In this document: piece by piece, positions 18,113 to 27,800 of the stretch
Numbering within the stretch: the first letter of the stretch is position 1
How the letters are laid out: every line of letters starts with the position of its first letter
Assembly (NCBI GenBank): GCA_016845065.1
Contig: JAERTG010000175.1
Span: 1-64,000, forward strand
Direction of reading: 5' to 3'
Length of the DNA stretch: 64,000 bases
Source: Fidelibacterota bacterium
GTDB lineage: Bacteria; Fidelibacterota; UBA8477; JABMPR01
Translations under genes and position numbers: made by a program
Notes under the pieces: model-generated
The model's database searches: none
What the model was told of the DNA's origin: nothing
The model's input: only the letters and a program-made list of their open reading frames with translations

Positions 18113-18679
18113 ATGAACATTTATCAATTGGGACAACTCACTGGTGCATGCCTGCATTTTATGATTGAATTGATTGCTCTTCAGATATTCCACTCTAACA
18201 AAACGATCCTCTATTTCGCATACATGTTAGGACCAGGTGCAGAGGAGAATATTACCGTGGACATTGCGACACAATTACCAGAATCCACCACTTATGAAGC
18301 AAATCTGGTCATAATAAGTAATGATCCCGAATCACCAGAGGTACATATCCCTATTCATCTTGATGTTAATACATCACTAGGAGAGCACGTTGAAATCCCA
18401 AATCAATTCAAGTTTTATCAGAACTATCCGAATCCATTTAACCCCTCAACCACAATTAGCTATGCTTTACCTCAGGAAGCTGATGTCTCAATAACCATTT
18501 ATGATATCCTGGGTGGAGAAGTATTGACATATGAAGTAATTTCGCAACCAGCAGGTTATTACTCGTTACAATGGGATGGACTTGACAAAAGTGATCAGCA
18601 AGTTGCAAGTGGAGTATACTTGATCTCACTTACGACAAGTGATTTTAAGTCGATTATTAAAGCAGTTTTAATTAGGTAG
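18113..18679 (+). pseudogene. 3' remnant of a secreted-protein gene with sorting tail
   Basis: The listed 188-aa ORF has no signal peptide. From about residue 40 it reads as the end of a choice-of-anchor/ASPM-SPD2-Hydin type Ig domain ('GPGAEENITVDIAT ... LVIISNDPESPEVHIPIHLDVN'). This is followed by a complete sorting domain (YPNPFNPSTTISYALP ... ASGVYLISLTTSDFKSIIKAVLIR). The first ~35 residues look non-homologous. It is the 3' end of a larger protein whose front was lost, directly beside the AT-rich segment. Confidence 0.6.
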
Positions 18680-18876
18680 TAAAATACTAGATTAACATCC
18701 AGAATTCCGAGAATTCGCACAACGAATCTCTACCATTCAAAAATGAATGGTCAGCACTACGACTTAGTGTTTAGTAATGATCTTTTTGCAATATCACTAT
18801 TAACGACCACATCATTTTTGAACACTTTACTCCTAGCATAAGACTCCAGAAATCTCCACCCATCAGGTTACAGTGT

Positions 18877-19128
18877 GTACGCATACCCATAAGCATTAAG
18901 GAACCATCAATTGTTGAGGCAGACATCTATGATGTTCAGGGAAATTTGGTTAATAGGCTACTCCCCAAGCAGACCCTGGAATCTGGTTTTTATGAAGCCA
19001 GTTGGGATGGTAAAACGAATGGTGGAGTAAGCTTGCCATCAGGTCTATACTTATGCAAAATCAATGTATCATATGTCGAAAGAACCGAAAACTTATCGAG
19101 AACAATGAAATTGATTTTTACAAAATAG
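18877..19128 (+). pseudogene. Second orphan sorting-tail fragment
   Basis: In the frame of the listed 60-aa ORF the sequence extends upstream as 'IKEPSIVEADIYDVQGNLVNRLLP', then 'SGFYEASWDGKTNGGVSLPSGLYLCKINV ... MKLIFTK'. This is a recognisable sorting/FlgD-like domain without its 'PNPFNP' start, signal peptide or body. Upstream (18680-18876) no coding sequence is recognised. It is another decayed secreted-protein gene. Confidence 0.5.
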
Positions 19129-19197
19129 TATTCATGAAGATAGGTGCATTGGCCTTAGCTTATCGGACTTATAAATGGAGATGGAGTTTTTAGAAAA

Positions 19198-20118
19198 ATG
19201 TTGATAGGTAGAGTCAAATCCTTGGGAGTTATCTTGGGTGTAGTAATTGTATTGATAGTTGGAACTAGAGAACTACCTGGCCAGCAAATTACCCATGATA
19301 CACTTAGCTATTATATCCTAGACGAAAATTCTGTTTACTGGGTAGATGATTGTGGGTATGAAGGATACTGTAAGCCAGTAGCGGTTCAATTTGAAGGAGA
19401 ACAGGTCCCTTCAAATACGGTGGATGTGGAATCAATCAGGTTCAAAATTGCGGTTCCTGGAACCTATCAAGCTGCATTATATGCGGGTGGGTTCCGGCCA
19501 GCGATTGAAAACGTCGTTTGGGTTGATTCCATCTCTGTTGGACTAGATGAGGTGGATAATTCGGATACTAACGAAGTATCTCCATGGAAGGAGATAAACT
19601 TTACAGAACATTTTGAAACTCATCAAATTGACTTCCCTATCTGGTTCCAAATCGACGCGAAAACATATGATCTTGGATTCAGCTTAAAACCACATGATTT
19701 GGAAAATCCACCTAACTCTTTCTACCAGCAGCCCTTAGCCGATTCGACAGTATGGGTTGGAACTTGGGGAGTAGAATTTATCTCTGAATTAATCGTTTCA
19801 TATCCAACTATGAATTTACATGAACCTCCTCAAATTCACTCTGGATTTCAACTTTGTTACCCATACCCTAATCCCTTCAATCCCAGCACAACAATCAGAT
19901 ATGGGTTACCTGAGGAGTCGAATGTCTCATTAATCATCTACGATGTGCGGGGACAGGTTGTCCAAACACTTGAATCAGAACATCAATCAGCAGGCTGGTA
20001 TGATGTGACCTGGAATGGAGAGACTGCTGACGGTAAACAGATCAGCACGGGTATCTACTTCGCCAGGTTGGTTGCTGGAGAATACAGCCATGTTGTGAAG
20101 ATGCTTTACCTGAAATAA
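19198..20118 (+). CDS. Secreted 306-aa protein with type IX-like sorting tail, next to att copy B
   Basis: ATG 19198 is followed by a signal peptide (MLIGRVKSLGVILGVVIVLIVGTRELPGQQ). Residues ~30-205 form one all-beta domain of unknown family, with 'VDVESIRFKIAVPGTYQAALYAGGF' and 'FPIWFQIDAKTYDLGFSL' strands. The tail (YPNPFNPSTTIRYGLPEESNV ... STGIYFARLVAGEYSHVVKMLYLK) is the 'LYLK' class. A 62-nt block of the tail (19957-20018) is identical to 6681-6742, although the flanking tail sequence differs at many synonymous positions. Like its counterpart it is followed by a terminator and then an att repeat. Likely a surface protein carried as cargo of the integrated element. Confidence 0.7.
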   Translation: MLIGRVKSLGVILGVVIVLIVGTRELPGQQITHDTLSYYILDENSVYWVDDCGYEGYCKPVAVQFEGEQVPSNTVDVESIRFKIAVPGTYQAALYAGGFRPAIENVVWVDSISVGLDEVDNSDTNEVSPWKEINFTEHFETHQIDFPIWFQIDAKTYDLGFSLKPHDLENPPNSFYQQPLADSTVWVGTWGVEFISELIVSYPTMNLHEPPQIHSGFQLCYPYPNPFNPSTTIRYGLPEESNVSLIIYDVRGQVVQTLESEHQSAGWYDVTWNGETADGKQISTGIYFARLVAGEYSHVVKMLYLK

Positions 20119-20141
20119 GCAGTCGGTCTAACACGAAAATC

Positions 20142-20175
20142 AAAGCCCTCGGCGTCAAAATTGAGGGCTTTTTTC
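20142..20175 (+). terminator. Intrinsic terminator after the 306-aa secreted protein
   Basis: AAAGCCCTC / GAGGGCTTT stem with a 12-nt loop and TTTT tail, 23 nt past the stop codon. Confidence 0.85.
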
Positions 20176-20200
20176 ATCAATTTCAAAACATTTTCAAAAT

Positions 20201-20217
20201 GGTGACTTTTTGGTGAC
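20201..20217 (+). promoter_or_regulatory. Candidate integrase arm-type site, outer side of att copy B
   Basis: GGTGACTTTTTGGTGAC: the same two hexamers 11 bp apart as at 6901. On the inner side, GGTGAATAAATGGTGAA (20411-20427) keeps the 11-bp phase. Role inferred. Confidence 0.4.
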
Positions 20218-20249
20218 TGACACCCTCTAAACCCTTATATAGATCAAAT

Positions 20250-20303
20250 GGCAATGTATTTCTAATCCGTAGGTCACAGGTTCGAGTCCTGTCCGGAGTA
20301 CAA
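20250..20303 (+). repeat. att repeat copy B: tRNA 3'-part fragment (direct repeat with 6950-7003)
   Basis: Differs from copy A only at 20287 (T for C). The same TTTCTAA loop, T-arm and CCGGAGTA acceptor strand are present, without a tRNA 5' half upstream. The same 24-bp block precedes it (20219-20242). It marks the right boundary of the 13.3-kb element and the left boundary of a second one. Confidence 0.8.
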
Positions 20304-20306
20304 CAC

Positions 20307-20346
20307 TAAACCCCTTGTATTACAATTACTTACAAGGGGTTTTTCT
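20307..20346 (+). terminator. Hairpin with T-tract after tRNA fragment, copy B
   Basis: AAACCCCTTGTA / TACAAGGGGTTT stem followed by TTCTTT. Counterpart of the hairpin at 7008, with the stem preserved by compensating changes. Confidence 0.7.
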
Positions 20347-20518
20347 TTGCGCCAATTCTCCAAGTATTCTATCCTGTCCCCCCAAAATGGGACATTCTGG
20401 GACACTATATGGTGAATAAATGGTGAACGAAAAATGGCTGATTGGATAGAAAAGCTTACCCAGTAAAGGTTGGGGGAACTGGGGCAATGTATATCCATAG
20501 AAATGAAGAGGCGGGGAT

Positions 20519-20549
20519 AAAAAAAAGCCCAGCGATTGAAGCTGGGCTT
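20519..20549 (-). terminator. Intrinsic terminator of the second integrase gene
   Basis: On the minus strand: AGCCCAGC / GCTGGGCT stem, 7-nt loop, then a T-run, 21 nt past the integrase stop. Same layout as at 7219. Confidence 0.85.
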
Positions 20550-20569
20550 GATGTTTAGACTTAGTGTGA

Positions 20570-21535
20570 TTACCAGACATTATCAAGCTTCCTAACCCCA
20601 TCTTTTAGATTCGAACCTAAAATGTGGATATAATGGCTTTCAGTCACTTTTACTGAAGAATGTCCCAAGAGCTTTGAGACAATGAAAATATCAACGCCCT
20701 GTTGAACAAGCTTACTCCCAAAAGTTCTTCTCAATGCATGCACTGTTCCATCGGGGATATTCGCAGCATCAAAATATTTCTTGATCTTCTTGTACATGTA
20801 ATGGTAGTCTACATCAAATGGAAACTCCTGATGCTCTATGAACCTGCGCCTACGCATTATCTGGTATGCAGGTTCATCAAGTGGAACAATGCGATCTTTG
20901 TCAAACTTACCATGAAGCAGAATCTTCCGCTTCTTGAAATCAACATCATCCCATGTGAAGCTAGACGCCAATAATTCGGATCTTCTGGCACCAGTGTGAA
21001 GAAACATCTGAACAAGATCTGAATAGGTTGGATCGTCGATCGCTTTGAGCAGATTTTTAACTTCTTTGTCAGTCAGGGATCGTGGTTCCTTTAAATCGAC
21101 TGTGAGCATTTTTACACTCATGACCGGATTGATCTGGACATAGTCATGAGCTTTTAGATTATTAAAGAAGCTCTTCAAAGTTCGGAGCTCAGAGTTCACA
21201 GTCGCCGGCTTAATACCGTTATCCAATCTAAATTGCACATACTGTCTGAGAATAGTTGGAGAGATGCTTCTTATCCGCTCATTAGGAATAAAAAGTCGCA
21301 AAGCTTTGAATACTGTACGCTCCCGATCGATGGTTCTTTTCTTTTTCTGTCCTTCTATAATAACCAGGTATACATCCACCATTTCATCAAATCTGAGATT
21401 CATCTGTAGTGGCTCATCCATTCCGGCATGTATACGAGCTTTCTTGTGCTCTACAGCCAGTTTGAATTCCTGGGCAGATTTCTTCGTGGGGAATGTCTTC
21501 ATCACTCGCTTTTTGTTTACATCGTAGTAATCCAC
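20570..21535 (-). pseudogene. int: Tyrosine recombinase (element B), lacking its first ~17 codons
   Basis: Paralogue of the integrase at 7270-8286 and in the same place relative to an att repeat. Catalytic residues are all present (Arg in 'HTGARRSELL', HxxR in 'VHALRRTF', His in 'LLGHSSV', Tyr in 'ESHYIHI'). Homology begins at 'VDYYDVNKKR', which aligns with residue ~18 of the complete copy. Just upstream the sequence becomes an unrelated metallo-beta-lactamase gene on the other strand. The GTG at 21535 could restart translation, so a shortened protein might still be made, but no excisionase gene remains and the original promoter is gone. Confidence 0.75.
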
Positions 21536-21537
21536 TC

Positions 21538-22756
21538 TCTCGGTATTCGAAAAATACGGGATGGGTATGAATTACCCGATCTATCAATGCTCCCTCATTT
21601 TGGGGTTCGAGACTTATCAATGATTGATGGAATATTTATTACTCACGCTCATGCAGATCACATCAATGGGTTGCTGAGCAAGATAATATTGCCAGAGCTA
21701 TCGATACCCATGTATATGAGCTCGGCAACATATGAAATTTTCCAAATTACAGCATTCGATGATTTAGCTAAACACATGTCAAAAGATCAATTAGGCACTT
21801 TCTCAATATCAGAATGGAAAAATTTTATCCTAAGGGGTGAAGGTCCTTTTGCAAGAAATATCAACACATTTGAGCATGGTTCACCCATTGAACTCAGCCC
21901 TGGTGAACTTAGTATTACACCATGCCGTGCAGGTCATATCGTTGGCGCAACCGGGTATGTATTTGAATTCATCGATCTTCAAAAAACATTGTTGTATACA
22001 GGCGATTTTACTCTCCGATCACTCAAAAGCGTGAAGGGTGCAACCTTTGCAGACTTGAGCTCAGTGGATGTGCTGGTATGTGAGGGGACGAACCTGTCTA
22101 AGTTGAACAATAGAAGGATGGACTCATTTAAAACTTTTGCAGATAAGATCGTCAACACGGTAGCGCAAGGTGGGACAGTGGTCATACCCGCTTTTTCGAT
22201 TGGAAAAGCTCAAGAGGCCGTAGCGTTGGTATCTGAAATCCAGGCATCATATATGGATTCCAATATTAAGCTAAAAGTCGCTGGCTTGGCTGGACAGGTT
22301 ACAAAGGTCTGCGCTAGATATTCAAATGCCTTACTCAACCTAAACCTTTCTGAAGTGGGTGCAAATGTGATCATTTCAAGCGCAGGAACTATGAAGGACG
22401 ATACTACAATTGCTAGATTTGTGAAACAGGTATTACCTGATCATAAATCACTCTTGGTCAAGGGCTCCTTCTTTGATGAGGAGTATTCGGGTTGGGCTTC
22501 AAATTTTCAGCTTAATCGTGCAAAACGTATAAGATATGGAGGGGAGGACTTTGAGGTGAACTGTGAAATATATGAGTTTAAAATTCCATTGCATGCGGAA
22601 CTATATGAAATTGAATCCCTGGTTACCTCACTCAAGCCAAAAACCGTACATTTCGTGCATACTGTAGGCCAAGGTCATCATAATGTCACGCCTAAATTCG
22701 ATGAAGATCAAGAGATGCATTGGGGCAAAAATTTCCAGCCAATTGAGCTTACCTGA
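21538..22756 (+). pseudogene. Metallo-beta-lactamase/beta-CASP-like RNase or nuclease, 5'-truncated
   Basis: From the junction at about 21538 the frame reads 'GIRKIRDGYELPDLSML...', then the zinc motif HxHxDH ('THAHADH'), a second metal His in 'CRAGHIVGATG', Asp in 'LLYTGDF', and beta-CASP features ('VCEGTN', 'IPAFSIGKAQEA', 'VIISSAGTM', 'FVHTVGQGHH'). These match the RNase J/CPSF73-like superfamily that cleaves or trims RNA. The usual first strand ('F.G......G...L') is missing, and the ORF's listed N terminus (from 21428) is antisense integrase sequence. The C terminus seems complete. Probably inactive, since the start and promoter were lost, unless the fused upstream start at 21428 is used. 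Confidence 0.65.
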
Positions 22757-22824
22757 ATCTTCTGCTCTGAGAGATGGAAGAATTTTCCGGAGGTTGCTTT
22801 TTCATTAAGAGATCCAAGTCAGTT

Positions 22825-23000
22825 GAATGTATTATGGAAGAAAGGAGAAGATCTTAACACAAAGACAGATCATCAAATAAAAACGCTTCAACAGAGGAAG
22901 CGAATTAACCTGAAACTGCGACATTTGGAGGTGTCAAGAACATGAATAGGGAGACAAGGAAGTCTCTCTTAAGTTTATGTCCAAACTGTGCCAAATGTTA
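22825..23000 (+). mobile_element. IS3-family right-end remnant
   Basis: Closely similar to 10287-10459 of the intact IS: 'YYGRKEKILTQRQ' of the orfB C terminus followed by the right inverted repeat (TGTCCAAACTGTGCCAAATGTT). The reading frame has a TAA where the intact copy reads Gln, so it is a dead fragment. Confidence 0.75.
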
Positions 23001-23180
23001 AAAAAACGCACACTGATATTATCTTCTGCGGAATAGTTACGACGAGTGTCGCGTTGCATATCTTTCACTCGTTTTTCTACTGATGACTTCGGACTCATTT
23101 GATGCCTCTTTCAAGCCTCCAAACTAGCCGAAAGTCTCTCTTATAATATTAGCCTTTCATGTCCATAATGCTAAACGGCT
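23001..23180 (-). mobile_element. IS3-family left-end remnant, inverted
   Basis: The reverse complement matches the left end of the intact IS: AGCCGTTTAGCATTATGGACA, the orfA ribosome-binding region and the first ~25 codons of orfA ('MSPKSSVEKRVKDMQRDTRRNYSA'). It directly abuts the right-end remnant in opposite orientation. Confidence 0.7.
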
Positions 23181-23317
23181 CTACACTCGACTTTCAAAAA
23201 GGTGATAACAATGGTCATCAAATCGATTATATTGAAGAACTAAAGCAACAAAATGTCAAATATAAGGTGGGGCTAAACCGAACTCTTTCAGGAATTGCCC
23301 AGCAAAAAGAGAGGTAA
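23181..23317 (+). pseudogene. 3' coding fragment of an unknown gene
   Basis: Right after the IS remnant an open frame reads 'LDFQKGDNNGHQIDYIEELKQQNVKY...' and 'LNRTLSGIAQQKER' to a TAA at 23315. Composition looks like genuine coding sequence, with no start of its own. It seems to be the tail of a gene interrupted by the IS. Not recognised. Confidence 0.35.
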
Positions 23318-23323
23318 ACAGGC

Positions 23324-24661
23324 ATGCGAAGAAAAAACCATATCAAAACCATGGTGGCATTAATTCTCGTCATATTTTCTGTTGGTCTCATGGGTGCCAA
23401 TGTACTCCCAGAGCCAATAAGGTTTGACGGTGATGCTTTTCGGACAACTGGGTATTTGCCCCCAGGCATTTCGCTGGAACAAGCACAAGAATTATTACGA
23501 AGTTCTAGCGGACTCAAGTCAGGTAATGTTCACTCAAACCTCCTAGATAAAGCTACACGAGAGGGTAATTATCTCCTGAGCTCAGAAGAGAGAGAATTGT
23601 TCTGGGTCACACCTACAATTAGGGACAAGCGCGATTTTACCTACAATGACGATAATGATTTAATACAGATACTAGAACAGAATTGGGAGAATTCTGATTG
23701 GGTCAATAACCTCAAAGAAATCCTCACCTATGGTGAGAACAATATGGTTGACTATGGCTCATACTACATCTGGCAGAATAATACCTGGCAGGATGGTAAT
23801 ATATACACCAATACCTACGATACTGAGGGTCAGCTCATCACACAGGTTTACACCTACCAGGAAGGCAATGGCTTTCAGAACTTTTACACATATGATGAAC
23901 ATGGTAATTTGATCGAATCACTCACACAGGTTTGGAATGTGAGCCAGGTTTGGCTGGATAATTTCCGGGCAACTTATACATATGACGAGAACCAGCGACA
24001 AATTGAGTTACTATCCAGCTATTTCCAGGATGATAATTGGGTCAATTCTGAGAGGATCACTTACACATATGATGAAAACGATCATTTGGTCGAGGAACTG
24101 ACTCAATACAATGAAGATGGCCAATGGGTGAATTTTTACCGAGCAGAGCTCTTTTACGATGAGAATAATCTGCATGTTCATTCAGATGGATTCCTCGCTG
24201 ATGGAGCAGAATGGAACAATAACCGGTTGATGACCTGGACCTATGATGAGAACCACAATAACATAGATTATCTTATGGAAGCTAGCTATGATGGTGGTAA
24301 CAGTTGGGAAGACTTCATTCATGAGACTCGTGTTTTTCAACTTGCTTTATCAGTCGAACGCGATGGTAATTCAATAATTCCGAATCAAGCTGAGCTACGG
24401 CAAAATTATCCCAATCCATTTAATCCTAGTACAACCATCAGGTATGGTTTGTCTGAGAATGCAAACGTCTCACTGACCATCTACGATGTGCAGGGTAATC
24501 TGGTCCAGATCCTTGATTCAGAATATAGGGCTGCTGGATGGTATGAGACCACCTGGAACGGGACCAAAAAAGATGGAACCCCCGTCACAACAGGTGTTTA
24601 CCTTGCAAAGCTTAATGCAGGTGCAGCCAGCCAGGTAGTGAAAATGTTATTCCTGAAGTGA
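23324..24661 (+). CDS. Secreted YD-like repeat protein with type IX-like sorting tail
   Basis: ATG 23324 follows GAGAGG and a signal peptide is present (MRRKNHIKTMVALILVIFSVGLMGANV). From about residue 105 to 330 come some six repeats of ~35-40 aa built on 'FTYNDDNDLIQILEQNWENSDWVN' and 'TYTYDENxxxxExLxxxxxDxxWVN'. These resemble the Tyr-Asp repeats of secreted Bacteroidetes proteins and, more distantly, RHS/YD repeats. The tail (YPNPFNPSTTIRYGL ... TTGVYLAKLNAGAASQVVKMLFLK) is the 'LK-ending' class. Followed by a strong terminator, so it is a single-gene unit. Probably a surface-exposed fibrous or carbohydrate-contacting protein; role not established. Confidence 0.7.
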   Translation: MRRKNHIKTMVALILVIFSVGLMGANVLPEPIRFDGDAFRTTGYLPPGISLEQAQELLRSSSGLKSGNVHSNLLDKATREGNYLLSSEERELFWVTPTIRDKRDFTYNDDNDLIQILEQNWENSDWVNNLKEILTYGENNMVDYGSYYIWQNNTWQDGNIYTNTYDTEGQLITQVYTYQEGNGFQNFYTYDEHGNLIESLTQVWNVSQVWLDNFRATYTYDENQRQIELLSSYFQDDNWVNSERITYTYDENDHLVEELTQYNEDGQWVNFYRAELFYDENNLHVHSDGFLADGAEWNNNRLMTWTYDENHNNIDYLMEASYDGGNSWEDFIHETRVFQLALSVERDGNSIIPNQAELRQNYPNPFNPSTTIRYGLSENANVSLTIYDVQGNLVQILDSEYRAAGWYETTWNGTKKDGTPVTTGVYLAKLNAGAASQVVKMLFLK

Positions 24662-24685
24662 TTCTGTTCCCAAATTTGAAACTTA

Positions 24686-24719
24686 AAGCCCCTGACTCAA
24701 GTCAGGGGCTTTTTTTTTG
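24686..24719 (+). terminator. Intrinsic terminator after YD-like secreted protein
   Basis: AAGCCCCTGAC / GTCAGGGGCTT, a perfect 11-bp stem with TCAA loop and nine-T tail. Confidence 0.92.
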
Positions 24720-24840
24720 TGTGGTTAAAAAGGTTCCACATGAGAGAGTGTTTGCCACGCTGAAGGACAAATGAGCATCCAATTGGTTACTCTTTAGTTT
24801 CATGATACATTACTACCTCAACCAATTATGGGGATCAGAC

Positions 24841-27800
24841 ATGAAAAATAAAAATGTAGGCTCTGACCTTCTAAAAATTATTCTCGTCCTGACTAGCGTT
24901 GAATATTCCATCATGTATATCCTCTCCAATATGAGACAATGGGATTATATCTGGACGAGTATAGTTCTAGATGCCAGTATCCTTACCATGGTTTCAACAA
25001 CTATTCTATATTTTTGGCTCATAAAACCAACTATGAGGCGCTTGGTCGCAGACATAGATGGATCAAAAAAGTCTCAGAAAACGACCTTACTTCACCTTTC
25101 CATTGTAGTTTTAAAAGTTGGATTGATCATTTTTATTGTTGAAGTGGTAACCATGTTATTCCTGATCGCTACAGTTGATTTCTCCTCAGGAATTGATGAC
25201 ATAATTGATGCAATTGTAGTGAGCGCCGTATCCACACCCTTGATTTACTTGTGGGTCATCAAACCATTGTATTCCCACTCCGAGGAATTTCTTGAATACA
25301 ATACCAAATCGAAACTGCAGCAGATAGTAACACGTTTTATCCTCCTGTTTCTGCCCTCAGCCCTCATTTTTATTATCGCCGTCATAGCAACACAACGCCT
25401 GACCCTCAATTCCAAACTTATAAATGTAAGAAATGCAGAAACCCTGAATATCAGCAAGCAAAAGGATATAATTACAAACAACCTCACCAGCATTTTTTCT
25501 GATCTGACCTTCCTGGCAAATCAGCAGGATTTAACCAGAATCCAGGATTCCATAAGTCTTACGGGTCGTCGCTTTCTGGGAATTGACTTTAAAGTTTTTG
25601 TGGAGAGCAAATTGATATATGATCAAATCCGCTATATCAATCTCCAGGGCATGGAAATGGTCCGAGCGAACTTTAACAAGGGTGAACCCTACATCGTACC
25701 AACAGACCAGTTACAGTCCAAAAAACACAGAAACTATTTTAAGGAAACTGTGACCTGGAAAAAAGATGAAGTATATATTTCTCCGTTGGATTTAAATGTG
25801 GAATTCGGGGAAATAGAAATACCGCGGAAGCCAGTGATTCGATTTGGCACTCCGATTGTGAATAGTGCAGGAGAGAATCGGGGTGTTCTAATACTCAGTT
25901 TCCTGGGAAATACGCTTATAAATGAGCTGACAGCTTCTTCCTCCCAACGAAAAAGTGTATTCATGCTGCTTAACTCCGATGGATACTGGTTGATCGGTCC
26001 AAATCCAGAGGATGAGTGGACATTCATGTATGATCAGAGGCTCAATCACAATTTTAAAAATAAGCACACCCCAGCGTGGAATAGAATAAGTCGATCTGAA
26101 GCTGGACATTTTATCGATGATGGGGGGATGTATACCTATGACACTTACAATCCCTATGAAAAACTTGATTTGTCAGCAAAAGACTCAACAGGTTGGTCTA
26201 CAAATTTTCTTGCTCATATCAAGTCTGGACAGCATTCCTGGAAGATGGTTTCTCACATAAATCCTGACGTACTCAAAGGGCTATCACGGGATGCTTTTGA
26301 GCAATTACAGTTGTTCTATGTTTTGATTTTCCTCTTCCTTGTTACAGGATCCTGGACTCTGGCTTATGTATTGACAACCCGAAAAATGTCTCAAGAGGCT
26401 TTGGTTACCAGTGAGAACAACTATCGAAAAATTATAGATGAATCTATTAGCACCATTTTCACAACCAATGCGCGAGGTGAATTGACATATGTGAACCCTT
26501 CGGCAAAAGGTCTTACCGGTTACTCAGCTAAAGAGTTGTTCGACAAAACTTTCACTGAGCTTATCCGGGAGGACTGGCAATTGAAGGTTCAGAAGTTTTA
26601 CTATCAACAATTCCAGGAACGCAATATGGAAACAGCTCTTGAATTCCCTATTATTACCAAATCAGGGGAAGAAAAGTGGGTTGAACAATTGGCCTCTCTG
26701 CTGATTGATGATGAAAAACGAGCCATAGGATTTCAGAGTATCGTCTATGATGTGTCTGAAAGAAAAAAGGTTGAGAAAGAACTATTCATGGCTAAGCAGT
26801 TGGCGGAGGAAGCCAGCCAATTGAAAAGTGAATTTCTTGCCAACATGAGCCATGAACTTCGGACACCTTTAAATTCTGTTATTGGTTTCTCCAATGTACT
26901 CTTGACTAAGAATGAGCAGGTTCTGGATGAGAAGGACAAAAACTACCTCCATCGGATTCTAGCCAACGGGAAACACTTATTGGAGCTCATAAATAGTGTA
27001 CTGGATCTTTCTAAAATTGAAGCAGGACGGGTCGAATTAGAAAAGGTGGACATCTCCCTCACAAGTTTGATAACCGATATCGTAACCCAGCTTGAGGGCC
27101 AGGTGCAGGATAAGGAATTTCAATTGCTCACAGAGCTTCCCGAGGAGATTGCTACCATTCAAGCAGATCCTGGGAAGCTAAAGCAGGTCATAATAAATCT
27201 ACTTAGCAATGCCATTAAATTTACCAGTGAAGGTTCCATCACCATCAGTATTGATACTGATGATGAAACCAATCGACCCTCGCGTATCAGCGTTCGCGAT
27301 ACTGGTATAGGCATTCCTGAAGATCGTCTTGGCTCAGTTTTTGAAGAATTTCAACAGGTAGATTCCAGCACTGCCCGTAAATATGGCGGAACCGGTTTAG
27401 GCTTAGCTATCAATAAATCATTATGTGAACTCATGGGCTATGAACTTACTGTAGAGAGCGAAGTTGGTGTCGGCAGCGTATTTTCCATAGTATTAAATGC
27501 AGCAGAGTTAGTATCCGGTCCGACGACTGGTTGGATAGAAAAACGAAAATCCCACCGTTCACCCAAATCAGTTCCTACACCGGGCAGCTTGAACGGAAAA
27601 CGTATTTTAGTGATCGATGACAATCGTGATTCGCGCATACTTATTGAAACGACCCTAAAGGAGGAAGGTTGCGATGTTCTCCAGGCTGAAGACGGGTTCA
27701 AAGGGTTTGATCTTGCAGTTAAGGAGCGACCTGATCTAATCATCCTGGATCTGAAGATGAAGGAGACCTCTGGCCAGGAAGTATTAGCACGCCTCAAAGC

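Noticed and set aside
21428-21540. N terminus of the 442-aa metallo-beta-lactamase ORF
   Set aside because: The first ~37 codons are the reverse strand of the integrase gene; homology to the MBL family starts after the junction.
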